A stretch of DNA of 64,000 bases from Amycolatopsis sp. FBCC-B4732 (GTDB lineage Bacteria; Actinomycetota; Actinomycetes; Mycobacteriales; Pseudonocardiaceae). The first letter of the stretch is position 1; each line of letters starts with the position of its first letter. Location: positions 5,108,001 to 5,172,000 of the forward strand of contig NZ_CP095376.1 of assembly GCF_023008405.1 (NCBI RefSeq), read 5' to 3'. Made by a program: the position numbers and the translations under genes. Positions 17,430 through 26,361 of the stretch are shown here, one piece after another. The notes under the pieces were generated by a model that had not been told where the DNA came from, did not search any database, and was given only the letters and a program-made list of their open reading frames with translations.

Positions 17430-17965
17430 GGCCTCTCCCTCCGCCAGACGTGGTTGGTGCCCGCGCACGACGGAGCGAGCGGCTTCTCCACGGGTTCCTC
17501 GCGCACCTTGGTGAACCCGAGGCGCTCGGGCACCGCTCCACTTCGGACGTTCAGCTCGTCGTGCTTGATCTCGACGTAGCCCGCGCCGAGCCGGAACGCT
17601 TCCGCCGTCAGGAACCCGGCGGCCCGGGTGATCAGGCCGCGCCCGGTGTAGCCGTCCGCGAGCCAGTAGCCGATCTCGACGCCGCCGTCCCGGGCCATCG
17701 TGCCGATGGCGCCCGCGATCGCGCCGCCGACGCGGATCGCGAAGTCGTGGGTTTCGCCGGTCTCCCAGTTCGCCCTGGTGCGGCGCAGGAACTCGGCGGA
17801 GTCGTCGGCGGAGTACCCGCCGGTCGCCCAGATCATCCACGCGCCGATGTGGTCGAGGGACCCGCCGACGGTCGCGGTGAGTTCGGGCCCGTCGGCGAAC
17901 TGCCAGCGGGCCAAGGTGAATTCGTCCACGCGATACGACTCGGCCGGGGTCTCCATGGCTCCCAT
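17426..17965 (-). CDS. GNAT-family N-acetyltransferase (RimJ/RimL-like)
   Basis: The 179-residue protein has the acetyl-CoA binding motif in GYWLADGYTGRGLITRAAGF (R/Q-x-x-G-x-G type) and the RimJ-like block ADDSAEFLRRTRANWETGET, followed by GYVEIKHDELNVRSGAVPER. The substrate could be a protein N-terminus, an antibiotic or a small amine. Start MGAMETP (ATG 17965, with GGGG four bases upstream) is preferred; ATG 17956 is possible. The gene is coupled to the small basic protein downstream. Confidence 0.85.
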   Translation of the reverse strand: MGAMETPAESYRVDEFTLARWQFADGPELTATVGGSLDHIGAWMIWATGGYSADDSAEFLRRTRANWETGETHDFAIRVGGAIAGAIGTMARDGGVEIGYWLADGYTGRGLITRAAGFLTAEAFRLGAGYVEIKHDELNVRSGAVPERLGFTKVREEPVEKPLAPSCAGTNHVWRRERP

Positions 17966-18338
17966 GGTGCCCCGGCCGGGAAAAGATCGCGCGCGATTTT
18001 CCGGCTCGGCCGCTGCCGGCGGAGCGCGTGGCCCCCTCACACCACCGGACGGCGGCCGGAAATCGACTGGCGCGTCGAGCACGTCGTTTCACGGGTAGTA
18101 CTCGAGAACTTCGCCGCACCCGGCAGGCGAAGCGCCGGATGGCACTGACTCCCTTCGGCCTCTCACGGGGCCGCGAACTCAAGGATCCGGGTGTCCGCGG
18201 GTGCGGAAAGATCCCCGATTTCGTCCTGTTCGCGTCCGCGTCCGCAGAAAAGATGGCATAGCGCTCCACTTGGTCCGCAGCCCCCGCTACCTCGAGGTCC
18301 ACCAACGAAGCGCCGAAGAAAGCGCACAGGTCGTCTAG
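17966..18338. other. Stretch without a convincing gene
   Basis: About 370 bases upstream of the GNAT gene include its promoter region (AAAAGATCGCGCGCGATTTT near 17980-17999 contains a short palindrome AATCGCGCGCGATT on the minus strand reading). Base composition is less GC-rich than the surroundings. From about 18180 the plus strand reads like a decayed coding sequence leading into the fragment at 18339. Confidence 0.4.
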
Positions 18339-18599
18339 CAGGAAACACCGTATCGGCACGAACACTTGCTGCGTGGGGAGTTCCGAGCAAGGCACGGCAT
18401 CGACACCCGATCCCCCGAAGCTCTGCGAACGCTTCTCAAGCAATCGTTCGACGACTGGTCGGAGCTTCAGAAGACCGGAAAGCCGGCCCGCGCCTCGATC
18501 GCGCACGCCAAGCGATTCGTCTGGTACCGCCCCGACAGCGACCTCGGCACTTTCGTGGAAGCCGCGCGGTCGGAGCTTCGCCTCCCACTGCCACGATGA
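18180..18599 (+). pseudogene. Remnant of an unidentified gene
   Basis: From 18339 to the TGA at 18597-18599 one frame has good codon-position GC and reads like the end of a real protein (LLRGEFRARHGIDTRSPEAL, then SFDDWSELQKTGKPARAS and RFVWYRPDSDLGTFVEAARS). The same frame upstream (DGIALHLVRSPRYLEVHQRS) is coding-like too but is cut by a TAG at 18336. No credible start is present apart from TTG 18366, which has no ribosome site. I read it as a 3' fragment of a lost gene; a short live gene from TTG 18366 is the alternative. No family recognised. Confidence 0.4.
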
Positions 18600-18625
18600 C
18601 GAACGCTCGAAGCCGGCCAAGCGGC

Positions 18626-18667
18626 GGCGGGGCCTGCACCCGCGCAACGGCCGGTGCAGGCCCCGCC
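18626..18667. terminator. Strong hairpin after the LCP gene
   Basis: GGCGGGGCCTGCACC at 18626-18640 pairs perfectly with GGTGCAGGCCCCGCC at 18653-18667, a 15-bp stem with a 12-nt loop, 20 bp beyond the stop of the LCP gene. There is no T tract, as is common for actinomycete terminators. It can serve transcription from both sides. Confidence 0.75.
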
Positions 18668-18686
18668 AAGCCCGAAGCCGGACGGC

Positions 18687-19889
18687 TCAGTTGACGATGA
18701 CGCTGTCCGGCACCGCCGAGTCGTTCTTCAGCGCGTCGAACAGCTGCTTCGACTTGTTCTTGTCCCAGTTCTCCGCCGACCCGCTCGTCACCGGCACCGT
18801 CGTCGTCACCACGCCGCCCGAAGAAATGCCGCGCATCGCGATCGCCAGGCCCGCCAGGTTGTGGACGTGGTCGCTCGAATCCATCGTCAGCGCGTCCGGG
18901 GCCGAGGACAGCAGGGGGAAGAAGTCGAACGGGTTGAGCAGCGTGCCCGGGCTCGCGATCTGGCTGACCAGCGCGCCGATGAACTTGCGCTGGTTGGCGA
19001 CGCGGTCGAGGTCCGAGCGCGGGGTCGCGTCGCTGTGGCGCATGCGGACGAAGCCCAGCGCGGAGCGGCCGTCGAGGGACTGGCAGCCGGCCTTGATGCT
19101 GATGCCGGTCATCGTGTCGTTCATGTCTTTGTCGATGCACATGTCGACGCCGCCGATCGCGTCGACGATCTTGGCGAAGCCGCCGAAGCCGATCTCCGCG
19201 TAGTGGTCGAGGTGCAGGCCGGTGGCGCCTTCGACGGTCTGCGCGAGCAGCTTCGGGCCGCCGAGGGAGAAGGCCGCGTTGATCTTGTTCGTGCCGTGGC
19301 CCGGGATCTTCACCTGGGAGTCGCGCGGCAGCGACAGCAGCGTCGGCTTCGTGTCGTTGTCCGGGATGTGCGCGACCATGATCGTGTCGGTGCGCTGCCC
19401 GCCGCCCGCCGCGGCGACGTCGCCGGTGGCCAGCCGCTCCTCGTCCTCGGCCGTGAGGCCTTCGCGGCTGTCCGAGCCGACGATCAGCCAGTTGGTGCCG
19501 GACTCGGCGACCGGGCGGCCGGAGTAGTCGGCGAGCGCGTCGACGCGCTTGATCGAGAACTCCAGGTAGACCCAGATGCCGGCGAGGAAGACGACGAAGA
19601 CCAGCACCAGCGTGCCCAGGACCTTGCCGAAGCTCCACCGGCGCCGCCGCGGCGGGCGGGACGGCGGGTAGTCGTCGGCCGGGCGCGGGGGCTCGCGGCG
19701 CGGGGGCGGGGGCGGCGCGTACTGGGGCTCGGGCTCCCCCATCGGGCGGGTGCGCTCGTCGTACGGGCTCCGGCCGCGCCCGGGCAGCGGCATCATCTGC
19801 GCGCGCTGGTGCTCCCGGGAGCGCCCGGCGGGCGGCCGGGGCGGCGGCATCCGGCGCCCGCCGTCGTCGCCTCGGTACGTCATCGCCAT
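18687..19889 (-). CDS. LCP (LytR-CpsA-Psr) family cell-wall glycopolymer ligase
   Basis: The 400-residue protein has a cytoplasmic Pro/Arg-rich N-terminus (about 1-88), one membrane anchor (about 90-112, VLGTLVLVFVVFLAGIWVYL) and an extracellular LCP domain. The domain shows RTDTIMVAHIPDNDTKPTLL, SLPRDSQVKIPGHGTNKINA, AIGGVDMCIDKDM and GFVRMRHSDATPRSDLDRVA, including the conserved Asp and Arg residues that bind the polyprenyl pyrophosphate. Such enzymes attach arabinogalactan or other polymers to peptidoglycan. Start ATG 19889 (MAMTYRG) is favoured; GTG 19892 and ATG 19883 are alternatives. It stands alone and has a strong 3' hairpin. Confidence 0.93.
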   Translation of the reverse strand: MAMTYRGDDGGRRMPPPRPPAGRSREHQRAQMMPLPGRGRSPYDERTRPMGEPEPQYAPPPPPRREPPRPADDYPPSRPPRRRRWSFGKVLGTLVLVFVVFLAGIWVYLEFSIKRVDALADYSGRPVAESGTNWLIVGSDSREGLTAEDEERLATGDVAAAGGGQRTDTIMVAHIPDNDTKPTLLSLPRDSQVKIPGHGTNKINAAFSLGGPKLLAQTVEGATGLHLDHYAEIGFGGFAKIVDAIGGVDMCIDKDMNDTMTGISIKAGCQSLDGRSALGFVRMRHSDATPRSDLDRVANQRKFIGALVSQIASPGTLLNPFDFFPLLSSAPDALTMDSSDHVHNLAGLAIAMRGISSGGVVTTTVPVTSGSAENWDKNKSKQLFDALKNDSAVPDSVIVN

Positions 19890-19985
19890 CACCCAATCCC
19901 GATCCGGACAAACCTGTCTTCGTCAGTACACCGCACATGTCCGCTAGGAGGACGTCCGGCACCGGGGTGGGGTTGCGACGCGGGG

Positions 19986-21239
19986 CTACTCGCCGGTCGC
20001 CTCGTAGCCGAACTGGTGGACCTTGAGGTACCCGGAGCGGAACCCGGCCTCCGAATAGGCCAGGTAGAACTCCCACATCCGGCGGAAGACGTCGTCGAAC
20101 CCGAACCCGGCGATGTCGGTCCAGCGGTGCAGGAACCGTTCGCGCCACAACCGTAACGTGCGCGCGTAGTCCTGGCCGAACTCGCGCATCCCGGCCAGCT
20201 TGAGCCGGGTGTTCGCCTTGACGCCCTCCTCGATCGAGCGCACCGACGGGATGATGCCGCCCGGGAAGATGTACTTGTGGATCCAGGTGTAGGCGCGCGA
20301 CGACGCCAGCATCCGGTCGTGGTCCATGGTGATGGCCTGCAGGCCGAAGCGCCCGCCGGGGCGCAGCCGCTCGCCGATCGTCTCGTAGAACGCCGGCCAG
20401 TAGGACGCGCCGACGGCCTCGATCATCTCGACGCTGACCACGGCGTCGTACTGGCCGCTCGACTCCCGGTAGTCGCACAGCTTCACGTCGACGCGGTCGG
20501 AGAAGCCGGCCGCCGCGATCCGCTCGGTCGCCAGCGCGCGCTGTTCTTCCGAGATGGTCAGTGACGTCACGCGCGCGCCGCGGGCGGCGGCGCGGATGGC
20601 GAGTTCACCCCATCCGGTACCGATTTCGAGGACTTCGCTGCCGTCGCGGACGCCCGCGTAGTCGAGGACGCTGTCGATCTTGCGGTGCTGGGCCGCGGTG
20701 AGGTCGTCGCCGGGGCCGAACAGCGCCGAGGAGTACATCATCGACCCGTCGAGGAAGGCCCCGAACAGGTCGTTCGACAGGTCGTAGTGCCGGTGGATGT
20801 TGGCCCGCGCGCCTTCGAGGCTGTTCTCCTCCGACGGCGGCTGGGTGCGCTCGGCGATCCGCCGGAACTTCTGCAGCGCCGGCGGGACCAGGGTGCCCAT
20901 CCGCTCGGCGAACGGCGTCAGCACCTCGGCCAGGTCGGACGCGGTCCAGTCACCGGCCATGTAGGACTCGCCGAAGCCGATCTTGGCGTCGGCGCCGAGG
21001 CGGTGGAAGAAGGATTCGGGGCGCAGAATCCGCATTTCGGGTGAACCCGGGCCGCCGGCGCCGAGCACCGTGCCGTCCGGGAACGTCACCCGCACGTCGA
21101 GCGGGCGGACCGCGCGGCGGAACAGCGCGGCGGCGATGCGCGCGCGCACCGGTGAGTGCGGCGGGCTGGCCAGGCCCGGCCAGCGGGACTCCTCAGGCAC
21201 GTCCTCCGCCGATACCCGGTCAACGCTCGAAGTCGTCAC
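19986..21239 (-). CDS. Cyclopropane-fatty-acyl-phospholipid synthase-like methyltransferase
   Basis: This 417-residue SAM-dependent enzyme has the CFA-synthase layout: NIHRHYDLSNDLFGAFLDGS, MMYSSALFGPGDDLTAAQHR, the SAM-binding EVLEIGTGWGELAIRAA, LTISEEQRALATER, VSVEMIEAVGASYWPAFYET, and IHKYIFPGGIIPSVRSI. It methylates or cyclopropanates unsaturated membrane acyl chains, or makes 10-methyl fatty acids as some actinomycete homologues do; the sequence alone does not decide. GTG 21239 follows GGAGGGAGCGACC, a good ribosome site. The hydrolase gene lies 89 bp upstream on the same strand. Confidence 0.9.
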   Translation of the reverse strand: MTTSSVDRVSAEDVPEESRWPGLASPPHSPVRARIAAALFRRAVRPLDVRVTFPDGTVLGAGGPGSPEMRILRPESFFHRLGADAKIGFGESYMAGDWTASDLAEVLTPFAERMGTLVPPALQKFRRIAERTQPPSEENSLEGARANIHRHYDLSNDLFGAFLDGSMMYSSALFGPGDDLTAAQHRKIDSVLDYAGVRDGSEVLEIGTGWGELAIRAAARGARVTSLTISEEQRALATERIAAAGFSDRVDVKLCDYRESSGQYDAVVSVEMIEAVGASYWPAFYETIGERLRPGGRFGLQAITMDHDRMLASSRAYTWIHKYIFPGGIIPSVRSIEEGVKANTRLKLAGMREFGQDYARTLRLWRERFLHRWTDIAGFGFDDVFRRMWEFYLAYSEAGFRSGYLKVHQFGYEATGE

Positions 21240-21328
21240 GGTCGCTCCCTCCGGCCGGCATCGCCGGTGATCGATCTTAATCGCGCACCCCGCAGGGCGC
21301 TTCGCCGAATGCCCTGTTCGGGGCGGTC

Positions 21329-22021
21329 TCACACGGGTATTCGGAGCCGCTCGGGCCCCGGTGCGGCCCACGCGCCGCGCAACTCGTCACCGACGTCCCC
21401 GGCGAGCACTTCCAGTGTGAAAGCAATCGTCAGCCGGGTCCACACGGACGAGCGGCGCAGCATCGCGTGGCCCTCGTTGGCGATCTCGAACCGCGCGACG
21501 CGGGCGGCGACGCCTTCGGCGCGTTCGGCGAAGGCGTGCGACTCCGCCGGGCTGGTCATCCGGTCGCGGGTGCCGTGCACGATGAGCACGGACCGCCCGG
21601 CGACGGCCCCGACCGGCTCGCCGCGCGGCGTCCACGGCGCCAGCGCGCAGATCCCGCGCACGGCGGGGTCGTCGGCGACGCGCAGCGCCACCCGGCCGCC
21701 CATGGAGTGCCCGACGAGCACGACCGGGACGCCGGGGTGGTCGGCGCGGATCCGCTCGAGGGCCCAGCGGGCGTCGTCGAGGGGGTGCATGGCGGGCGCG
21801 TTCCAGCCGTAGCGGCGGTTGCGCAGCAGCCGCACCTCGACGCCGCGGCGCCGGCCGGCCCGGTGCAGGGCGCGCGCGATCGGGACCATCCTCAGGTAGG
21901 CGAGCTTCCAGGGCGGCACCGCGCCCAGGCCGCGTTCCGCGCCGCCGTGCAGCACGAGCACGACCGCCTCGGTCCGCCCGCGCGCCGGCCGCACGGACAC
22001 CGCCGGTTCCGCCTCGCTCAC
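21329..22021 (-). CDS. Alpha/beta hydrolase
   Basis: The 230-residue protein shows the hydrolase fold with LVLHGGAERGLGAVPPWKLA after strand 3, the nucleophile elbow VVLVGHSMGGRVALRVAD (Ser in GHSMG), an acidic residue in VLIVHGTRDRMTSPAESHAF, and the catalytic His in EIANEGHAMLRRSS. It is the size of a dienelactone-hydrolase-like esterase. GTG 22021 is preferred over ATG 22045 because GAGGAGGACGCGG lies just before it. It diverges from the SIS gene with 119 bp between starts. Substrate unknown. Confidence 0.85.
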   Translation of the reverse strand: MSEAEPAVSVRPARGRTEAVVLVLHGGAERGLGAVPPWKLAYLRMVPIARALHRAGRRRGVEVRLLRNRRYGWNAPAMHPLDDARWALERIRADHPGVPVVLVGHSMGGRVALRVADDPAVRGICALAPWTPRGEPVGAVAGRSVLIVHGTRDRMTSPAESHAFAERAEGVAARVARFEIANEGHAMLRRSSVWTRLTIAFTLEVLAGDVGDELRGAWAAPGPERLRIPV

Positions 22022-22140
22022 CCGCGTCCTCCTCGTCGCCCGCATTCGGGTCAACTCGATCGTCCACCCGGCTGTTCCCCCGCGCACCACCATCTTCGCG
22101 GTAGATTCGGCGCCCGATCCCCGACGGAAGGGTGGGTGTG

Positions 22141-22866
22141 GTGAGCGCCACGGACATCTCCGGCAGTGTCGCCAAGCAACTGGCGGACGTCGAGCAGGCC
22201 AACGCCGAGGCAGTGCGCGAAGCGGCGGAACTGGTCCTGGGGGTGATCCGGGCCGACGCACTGGTCTACACCGCGGGCGCCGGGCACTCGCTGGCCGCCG
22301 TCGCCGAGACGTTCTACCGGGCCGGCGGGCTGGCGTGCGTCTACCCGCTCTACCACCCGGACCTGCTGCCGCTGCACGGCGCGGTGAGCAGCACGCAGAC
22401 CGAGCGGCGCACCGGGCTGGCCGCGGAGGTGCTGGCCGAGCGCGCCCCGGGCCCGGCCGACGTGCTGGTGGTCTTCTCGACGTCCGGCTCGAACCCGTAC
22501 CCGGTCGAGCTGTGCATCGAAGCGCGCGAGCGCGGCGCGGCGGTCATCGCGGTGACGTCTCGGGCGTGCGTGGCGGCGGCGCCGAAGCGGTCGTCGAGCA
22601 ACCTGGTCGAGCAGGGCACGGTGGTGCTGGACTCGCTGGTCATCCCCGGCGACGCGAGCTACCCGCCGGACGCCCCGCGCACCGCGCCGCTGTCCACTGT
22701 GGTCAACGCGTTCCTGTGGAACCTGGTGCTCGCGCAGGTGTACGACCGCGGCGCGGCCGAGGGTCTCGACGTCCCGCTGTGGCGCAGCTCCAATGTGGAG
22801 GGCGGCGACGAGGCGAACGCGGCCCTGCTGGAGAAGTACAGCGCGATCGTCCCCCGGCTGCGCTAG
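22141..22866 (+). CDS. SIS (sugar isomerase) domain protein
   Basis: The 241-residue protein is a single SIS domain: LVYTAGAGHSLAAVAETFYR binds the phosphosugar, VLVVFSTSGSNPYPVELCIE is the Ser-rich loop, and AAVIAVTSRACVAAAPKRSS follows, as in the UPF0309 group. It probably binds or isomerises a phosphorylated amino sugar. Start GTG 22141 (VSATDISGS) is nine bases after GGAAGG; GTG 22138 and 22132 are in frame. No sugar-kinase or transporter gene is adjacent. Confidence 0.85.
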   Translation: MSATDISGSVAKQLADVEQANAEAVREAAELVLGVIRADALVYTAGAGHSLAAVAETFYRAGGLACVYPLYHPDLLPLHGAVSSTQTERRTGLAAEVLAERAPGPADVLVVFSTSGSNPYPVELCIEARERGAAVIAVTSRACVAAAPKRSSSNLVEQGTVVLDSLVIPGDASYPPDAPRTAPLSTVVNAFLWNLVLAQVYDRGAAEGLDVPLWRSSNVEGGDEANAALLEKYSAIVPRLR

Positions 22867-22891
22867 CCCGGACGTCCGCCCCAGTCCGTGA

Positions 22892-22940
22892 AAAAGCACC
22901 GGCCGGGCACGTCTTGACGGGCGTGCCCGGCCGCTTTAGC
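22892..22940. terminator. Bidirectional hairpin after the SIS gene
   Basis: GGCCGGGCACG at 22901-22911 pairs with CGTGCCCGGCC at 22922-22932. The stem is flanked by AAAAAGC on the left and GCTTT on the right, so a T run follows on either strand. It lies about 35 bp after the SIS stop. A TTGACG in its loop (22914-22919) is the only -35-like hexamer for the next gene. Confidence 0.8.
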
Positions 22941-22946
22941 TTCGAC

Positions 22947-22964
22947 ATACCGACTGGTCGGTGT
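22947..22964. promoter_or_regulatory. TetR-type palindrome upstream of the serine hydrolase
   Basis: ATACCGACTGGTCGGTGT contains the perfect palindrome ACCGAC-TG-GTCGGT with near-symmetric flanks. This is the kind of operator many TetR/AcrR proteins bind. It lies 28 bp before the ATG of the beta-lactamase-fold gene, in the expected transcription-start region. No TetR gene is found within the window nearby. Confidence 0.6.
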
Positions 22965-22991
22965 GGACCGGTCGCGCCCCGAGGAGGTCCG

Positions 22992-24158
22992 ATGGACAGC
23001 GCCATGGCGACCGTGCACGGCGAGTGCGCGCCCGGTTTCGAACCGGTGCGCGAGGCCTTCGAAGAGAACTTCCGATCCCGCGGTGAGCTGGGCGCGGCGT
23101 TCACCGCCACCCGGCACGGCGAGGTCGTGGCCGACCTGTGGGGCGGCTGGACCGGGCCGGAGCGCGACGCACCCTGGCAGCCGGACACGCTCGCCAACGT
23201 GTGGTCGACGACCAAGGGCATGACCGCGCTCTGCGCGCACCGGCTCGCCGACGCCGGCGAGCTGGACATCGACGCCCCGGTCGCGAAGTACTGGCCGGAG
23301 TTCGCCGCGGCGGGCAAGGCCGAGGTGCCGGTGCGGTGGCTGCTCTCGCACCGCTCCGGCGTGCCCGGCATCGGCCTCGGCCGGCCCGTCCGGGTCGACG
23401 AGCTGTACGACTGGGACCTGATGACGTCGCTGCTGGCGGCCCAGGAACCGCTCTGCGAGCCCGGTTCCGCGGGCGGCTACCACGCGCTGGCGTACGGGTG
23501 GCTCGTCGGCGAGGTCGTGCGGCGGGTCGCCGGGCAGGGCATCCGGGAGTTCTTCGCCGAGCAGGTCGCCACCCCGCTCGGCGCCGACTTCTCGATCGGC
23601 CTGGCCGACGACGCCGACCTGGCCCGGTGCGCGACCCTCGTGGATCCGGTGCTGACCGAGGAGGTGGCGAACGCGCTGGCCGCCGCGTTCGCGAGCGCCG
23701 GACCGGTCGCGCGGGCCGCGCTGGCCAACCCGCGCCTGTCCGGCCACGACGCGAACGAGCCGGCCTTCCGCCGCGCGGTCATGCCGGCGCTGAACGGCCA
23801 CGGCACGGCCCGCGCGATCGCGACGATCTACGGCACACTGGCCACCGGCGGGCTGCTGTCCGCACCGGCGCTGGCGAAGGCCCGCGAGAGCCAGGGCAAG
23901 GAGATCGACGCGGTCCTGGGCCTGCCGAACGAGTGGGGCCTGGGCTTCTACCTGGGCAGCGACGCCCACGGCTTCGGCCCGAACCCGACGGCCTTCGGCC
24001 ACGACGGCCTCGGCGGTTCGACCGGCGGCGCCGACCCGGAGAACGGCATCTCGTTCGGCTACACGCTCAACCAGCTGGGGCCGCTGATCCGCGACGATCC
24101 CCGGAAGATGGCCCTGGTCCAGGCGGTGTACGCGAGCCTGGACGACCAGAACGCCTGA
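22992..24158 (+). CDS. Beta-lactamase-fold serine hydrolase (esterase EstB-like)
   Basis: The 388-residue protein carries the S-x-x-K motif STTK with nucleophile S72 (NVWSTTKGMTALC), a Tyr motif at Y163 (GGYHALAYGWLVGE) and a late HDGLGGSTGGAD block in place of the K-T-G triad, as in EstB-type esterases of the penicillin-binding-protein-like fold. No signal peptide, so it is likely cytoplasmic and not a true beta-lactamase. GAGGAGG lies just before ATG 22992. A TetR-type palindrome upstream suggests induction by a ligand. Confidence 0.88.
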   Translation: MDSAMATVHGECAPGFEPVREAFEENFRSRGELGAAFTATRHGEVVADLWGGWTGPERDAPWQPDTLANVWSTTKGMTALCAHRLADAGELDIDAPVAKYWPEFAAAGKAEVPVRWLLSHRSGVPGIGLGRPVRVDELYDWDLMTSLLAAQEPLCEPGSAGGYHALAYGWLVGEVVRRVAGQGIREFFAEQVATPLGADFSIGLADDADLARCATLVDPVLTEEVANALAAAFASAGPVARAALANPRLSGHDANEPAFRRAVMPALNGHGTARAIATIYGTLATGGLLSAPALAKARESQGKEIDAVLGLPNEWGLGFYLGSDAHGFGPNPTAFGHDGLGGSTGGADPENGISFGYTLNQLGPLIRDDPRKMALVQAVYASLDDQNA

Positions 24159-24470
24159 CGGACGGGGCCGGCGAGGGTTCGGGGCGATACCCGCACCCGC
24201 CGCCAGGTGTGCTGGGCCCAGCACGCGGGCCGGGCCGCGACAACCGCAGCCCGCAGCGTGATCGCGAAGAGCGGCCCAGCTCGGACAGGCCCCTCGGCCA
24301 GGCGCAGCTGCCCCGGCGCGCGAGGCCGGGCCCCCGCAGCACGCACCGGGGCCCAGCGCGGGAAGGCCATGCCACCGGCGGCGGCCAGAGCGCACGGGTC
24401 GGCGCCCGCAGGTCGGCCGCAGCACCCACCGGACCCGGCACGCGGGCGGCCCCGCGCGCCGGGGCTCGGC
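24159..24470. other. GC-rich intergenic stretch
   Basis: About 310 bases between convergent genes (serine hydrolase and ABC exporter) show no gene with recognisable features, no tRNA and no clear terminator hairpin with T tract. Composition is extremely GC-rich. Confidence 0.5.
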
Positions 24471-26342
24471 TCACACCGCCGCCGGCTCCTCGTCCGCGAA
24501 CTGCGTCGCGTGCAACGTCGCGTACCGGCCGCCGCGGGCCAGCAGCTCGTCGTGCGTGCCGCGTTCGACGATCTCGCCGTGCTCCAGCACCAGGATCTGG
24601 TCCGCCGCCCGGACCGTCGACAGCCGGTGCGCGATCACCAGCGCCGTCCGGCCGGCCAGTGCGTGGGTCAACGCTTCGCCGACCGCCGCCTCGGACTCCG
24701 AGTCCAGGTGGGCCGTCGCCTCGTCGAGGATCACCACCTTGGGCTGGGCCAGCAGCAGCCGCGCGATCGTCAGCCGCTGGCGTTCGCCGCCCGAAAGGCG
24801 GTAACCGCGCTCGCCCACCGTCGTCTCGAGGCCATCCGGCAGCGAATGGACCAGCTCGCCCAGCCGGGCCCGGTCCAGCGCTTCCCAGATCTCGTCGTCG
24901 GTAACACCCGGCCGCGCGTAAGCCAGGTTCGCGCGGATCGTGTCGTGGAAGAGGTGCCCGTCCTGGGTCACCACGCCCACGGTTTGCCGCAGGGAAGCGA
25001 AACTCAGGTCGCGAACGTCCACATCGGACAGCCGCACCGCACCCGAGTCGACGTCGTACAGGCGCGGCAGCAGGGACGCGATCGTCGACTTCCCCGCCCC
25101 GGACGACCCGACCAGCGCGACCATCTGGCCCGGCTCGGCGCGGAACGAGATGCCGTGCAGCACCTCCTCGCCACCGCGGTGGTCGAGCGTCGCGACGTCT
25201 TCCAGCGACGCCAGCGAATACCGGTCCGCCGCCGGGTAGCCGAAGCGGACGTCGGCGAACTCGACCGCGACCCCGTCGGACGGCGGCAACGCGCGCGCCG
25301 ACGGCTTCTCCTTGATCATCGGCTCGAGGTCGAGGACCTCGAAGACGCGCTCGAACGACACCAGCGCGGTCATGACGTCGACGCGCACGTTGGCCAGCGC
25401 GGTCAGCGGCGCGTACAACCTGGTCAGCAGCAGCGCCAGCGCGACCACCGTGCCCGGCGCGAGCTTGCCGGTCAGCGCGAGGTAGCCGCCGAGGCCGTAG
25501 ACCAGCGCCTGCGCCAGCGCCGACACCAGGGTCAGGCTCGTCATGAACCAGCGGGTCAGCATCGCGGTGCGCACGCCGATGTCGCGCACGCGCCCGGCCC
25601 GCACCCCGAAGTCGTCCGCCTCCTGCACCGGGCGGCCGAAGAGCTTCACCAGCGTCGCGCCCGGTGCGGAGAAGCGCTCGGTCATCTGCGTGGTCATGCC
25701 GGCGTTGAGGTTCGCGGCCTCCCGCTGCAGCCCGGCCATCCGGCGGCCGAGCCGGCGCGCGGGGATGACGAAGATCGGCAGCAGCACCAGCGCGATCACC
25801 GTGACCTGCCAGGACAGCGTGAGCATCACCGCCAGCGACAGCGCCAGCTGGATGGTGTTGGTGACCAGCCCGGACAGCGTCGCGGTGAACGTCCGCTGCG
25901 CGCCGATGACGTCGTTGTTGAGCCGCGAAACGAGCGCGCCCGTGCGGGTGCGGGTGAAGAACGCGACCGGCATCCGCTGCACGTGCTCGAACACCGCGCG
26001 GCGCAGGTCGAAGATGATGCCCTCGCCGATGCGTGCGGACTGCCACCGCTCGATCAGGCCGAACCCGGCGTCCGCGATCGCCAGCGCGGCGATGACGACG
26101 GCGAGCCAGACGACCACCGGCAGGTCGTGGCCGCCGACGATCGCGTCGACCACCTTGCCCGCCAGCACCGGCGTCGTCACGGCCAGGACGGCCGAGACGA
26201 CCGTCAGGACCAGGAACGCCAGCAGGCGCCGCCAATGCGGCCGGGCGAACCGCGCGATGCGCTTGAGCGTGCCGCGGCTGAGCCCCTTCGGCACGTCGTC
26301 GGCGCGCATCGCCGAACTCCACAGTCCCCACATGTTGTCCAT
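24471..26342 (-). CDS. ABC exporter (fused membrane and ATPase domains)
   Basis: The 623-residue protein has a six-helix exporter domain (about 30-330; RLLAFLVLTVVSAVLAVTTP is the first helix) and a C-terminal ATPase with Walker A GSSGAGKST, Q-loop VVTQDGHLF, signature LSGGERQRL, Walker B VVILDEATAHLD and H-loop AHRL. It probably works as a homodimer exporting a lipid, drug or peptide. It lies 98 bp downstream of the MarR gene on the same strand and has its own inverted repeat in front, so it is likely under MarR control. Start ATG 26342 follows GGGGG. Confidence 0.93.
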   Translation of the reverse strand: MDNMWGLWSSAMRADDVPKGLSRGTLKRIARFARPHWRRLLAFLVLTVVSAVLAVTTPVLAGKVVDAIVGGHDLPVVVWLAVVIAALAIADAGFGLIERWQSARIGEGIIFDLRRAVFEHVQRMPVAFFTRTRTGALVSRLNNDVIGAQRTFTATLSGLVTNTIQLALSLAVMLTLSWQVTVIALVLLPIFVIPARRLGRRMAGLQREAANLNAGMTTQMTERFSAPGATLVKLFGRPVQEADDFGVRAGRVRDIGVRTAMLTRWFMTSLTLVSALAQALVYGLGGYLALTGKLAPGTVVALALLLTRLYAPLTALANVRVDVMTALVSFERVFEVLDLEPMIKEKPSARALPPSDGVAVEFADVRFGYPAADRYSLASLEDVATLDHRGGEEVLHGISFRAEPGQMVALVGSSGAGKSTIASLLPRLYDVDSGAVRLSDVDVRDLSFASLRQTVGVVTQDGHLFHDTIRANLAYARPGVTDDEIWEALDRARLGELVHSLPDGLETTVGERGYRLSGGERQRLTIARLLLAQPKVVILDEATAHLDSESEAAVGEALTHALAGRTALVIAHRLSTVRAADQILVLEHGEIVERGTHDELLARGGRYATLHATQFADEEPAAV

Positions 26343-26361
26343 GGGAAAACCCCCAGTCTCT

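Noticed and set aside
18163..18390. Minus-strand frame reading FLLDDLCAFFGASLVDLEV
   Set aside because: Looks fairly protein-like but has no start with a ribosome site, no known domain, and overlaps the more coding-like plus-strand frame.
24067..24470. Extension of frames into the gap between serine hydrolase and ABC exporter
   Set aside because: Pro/Arg/Ala-rich, no ribosome site, no codon signal beyond base composition.
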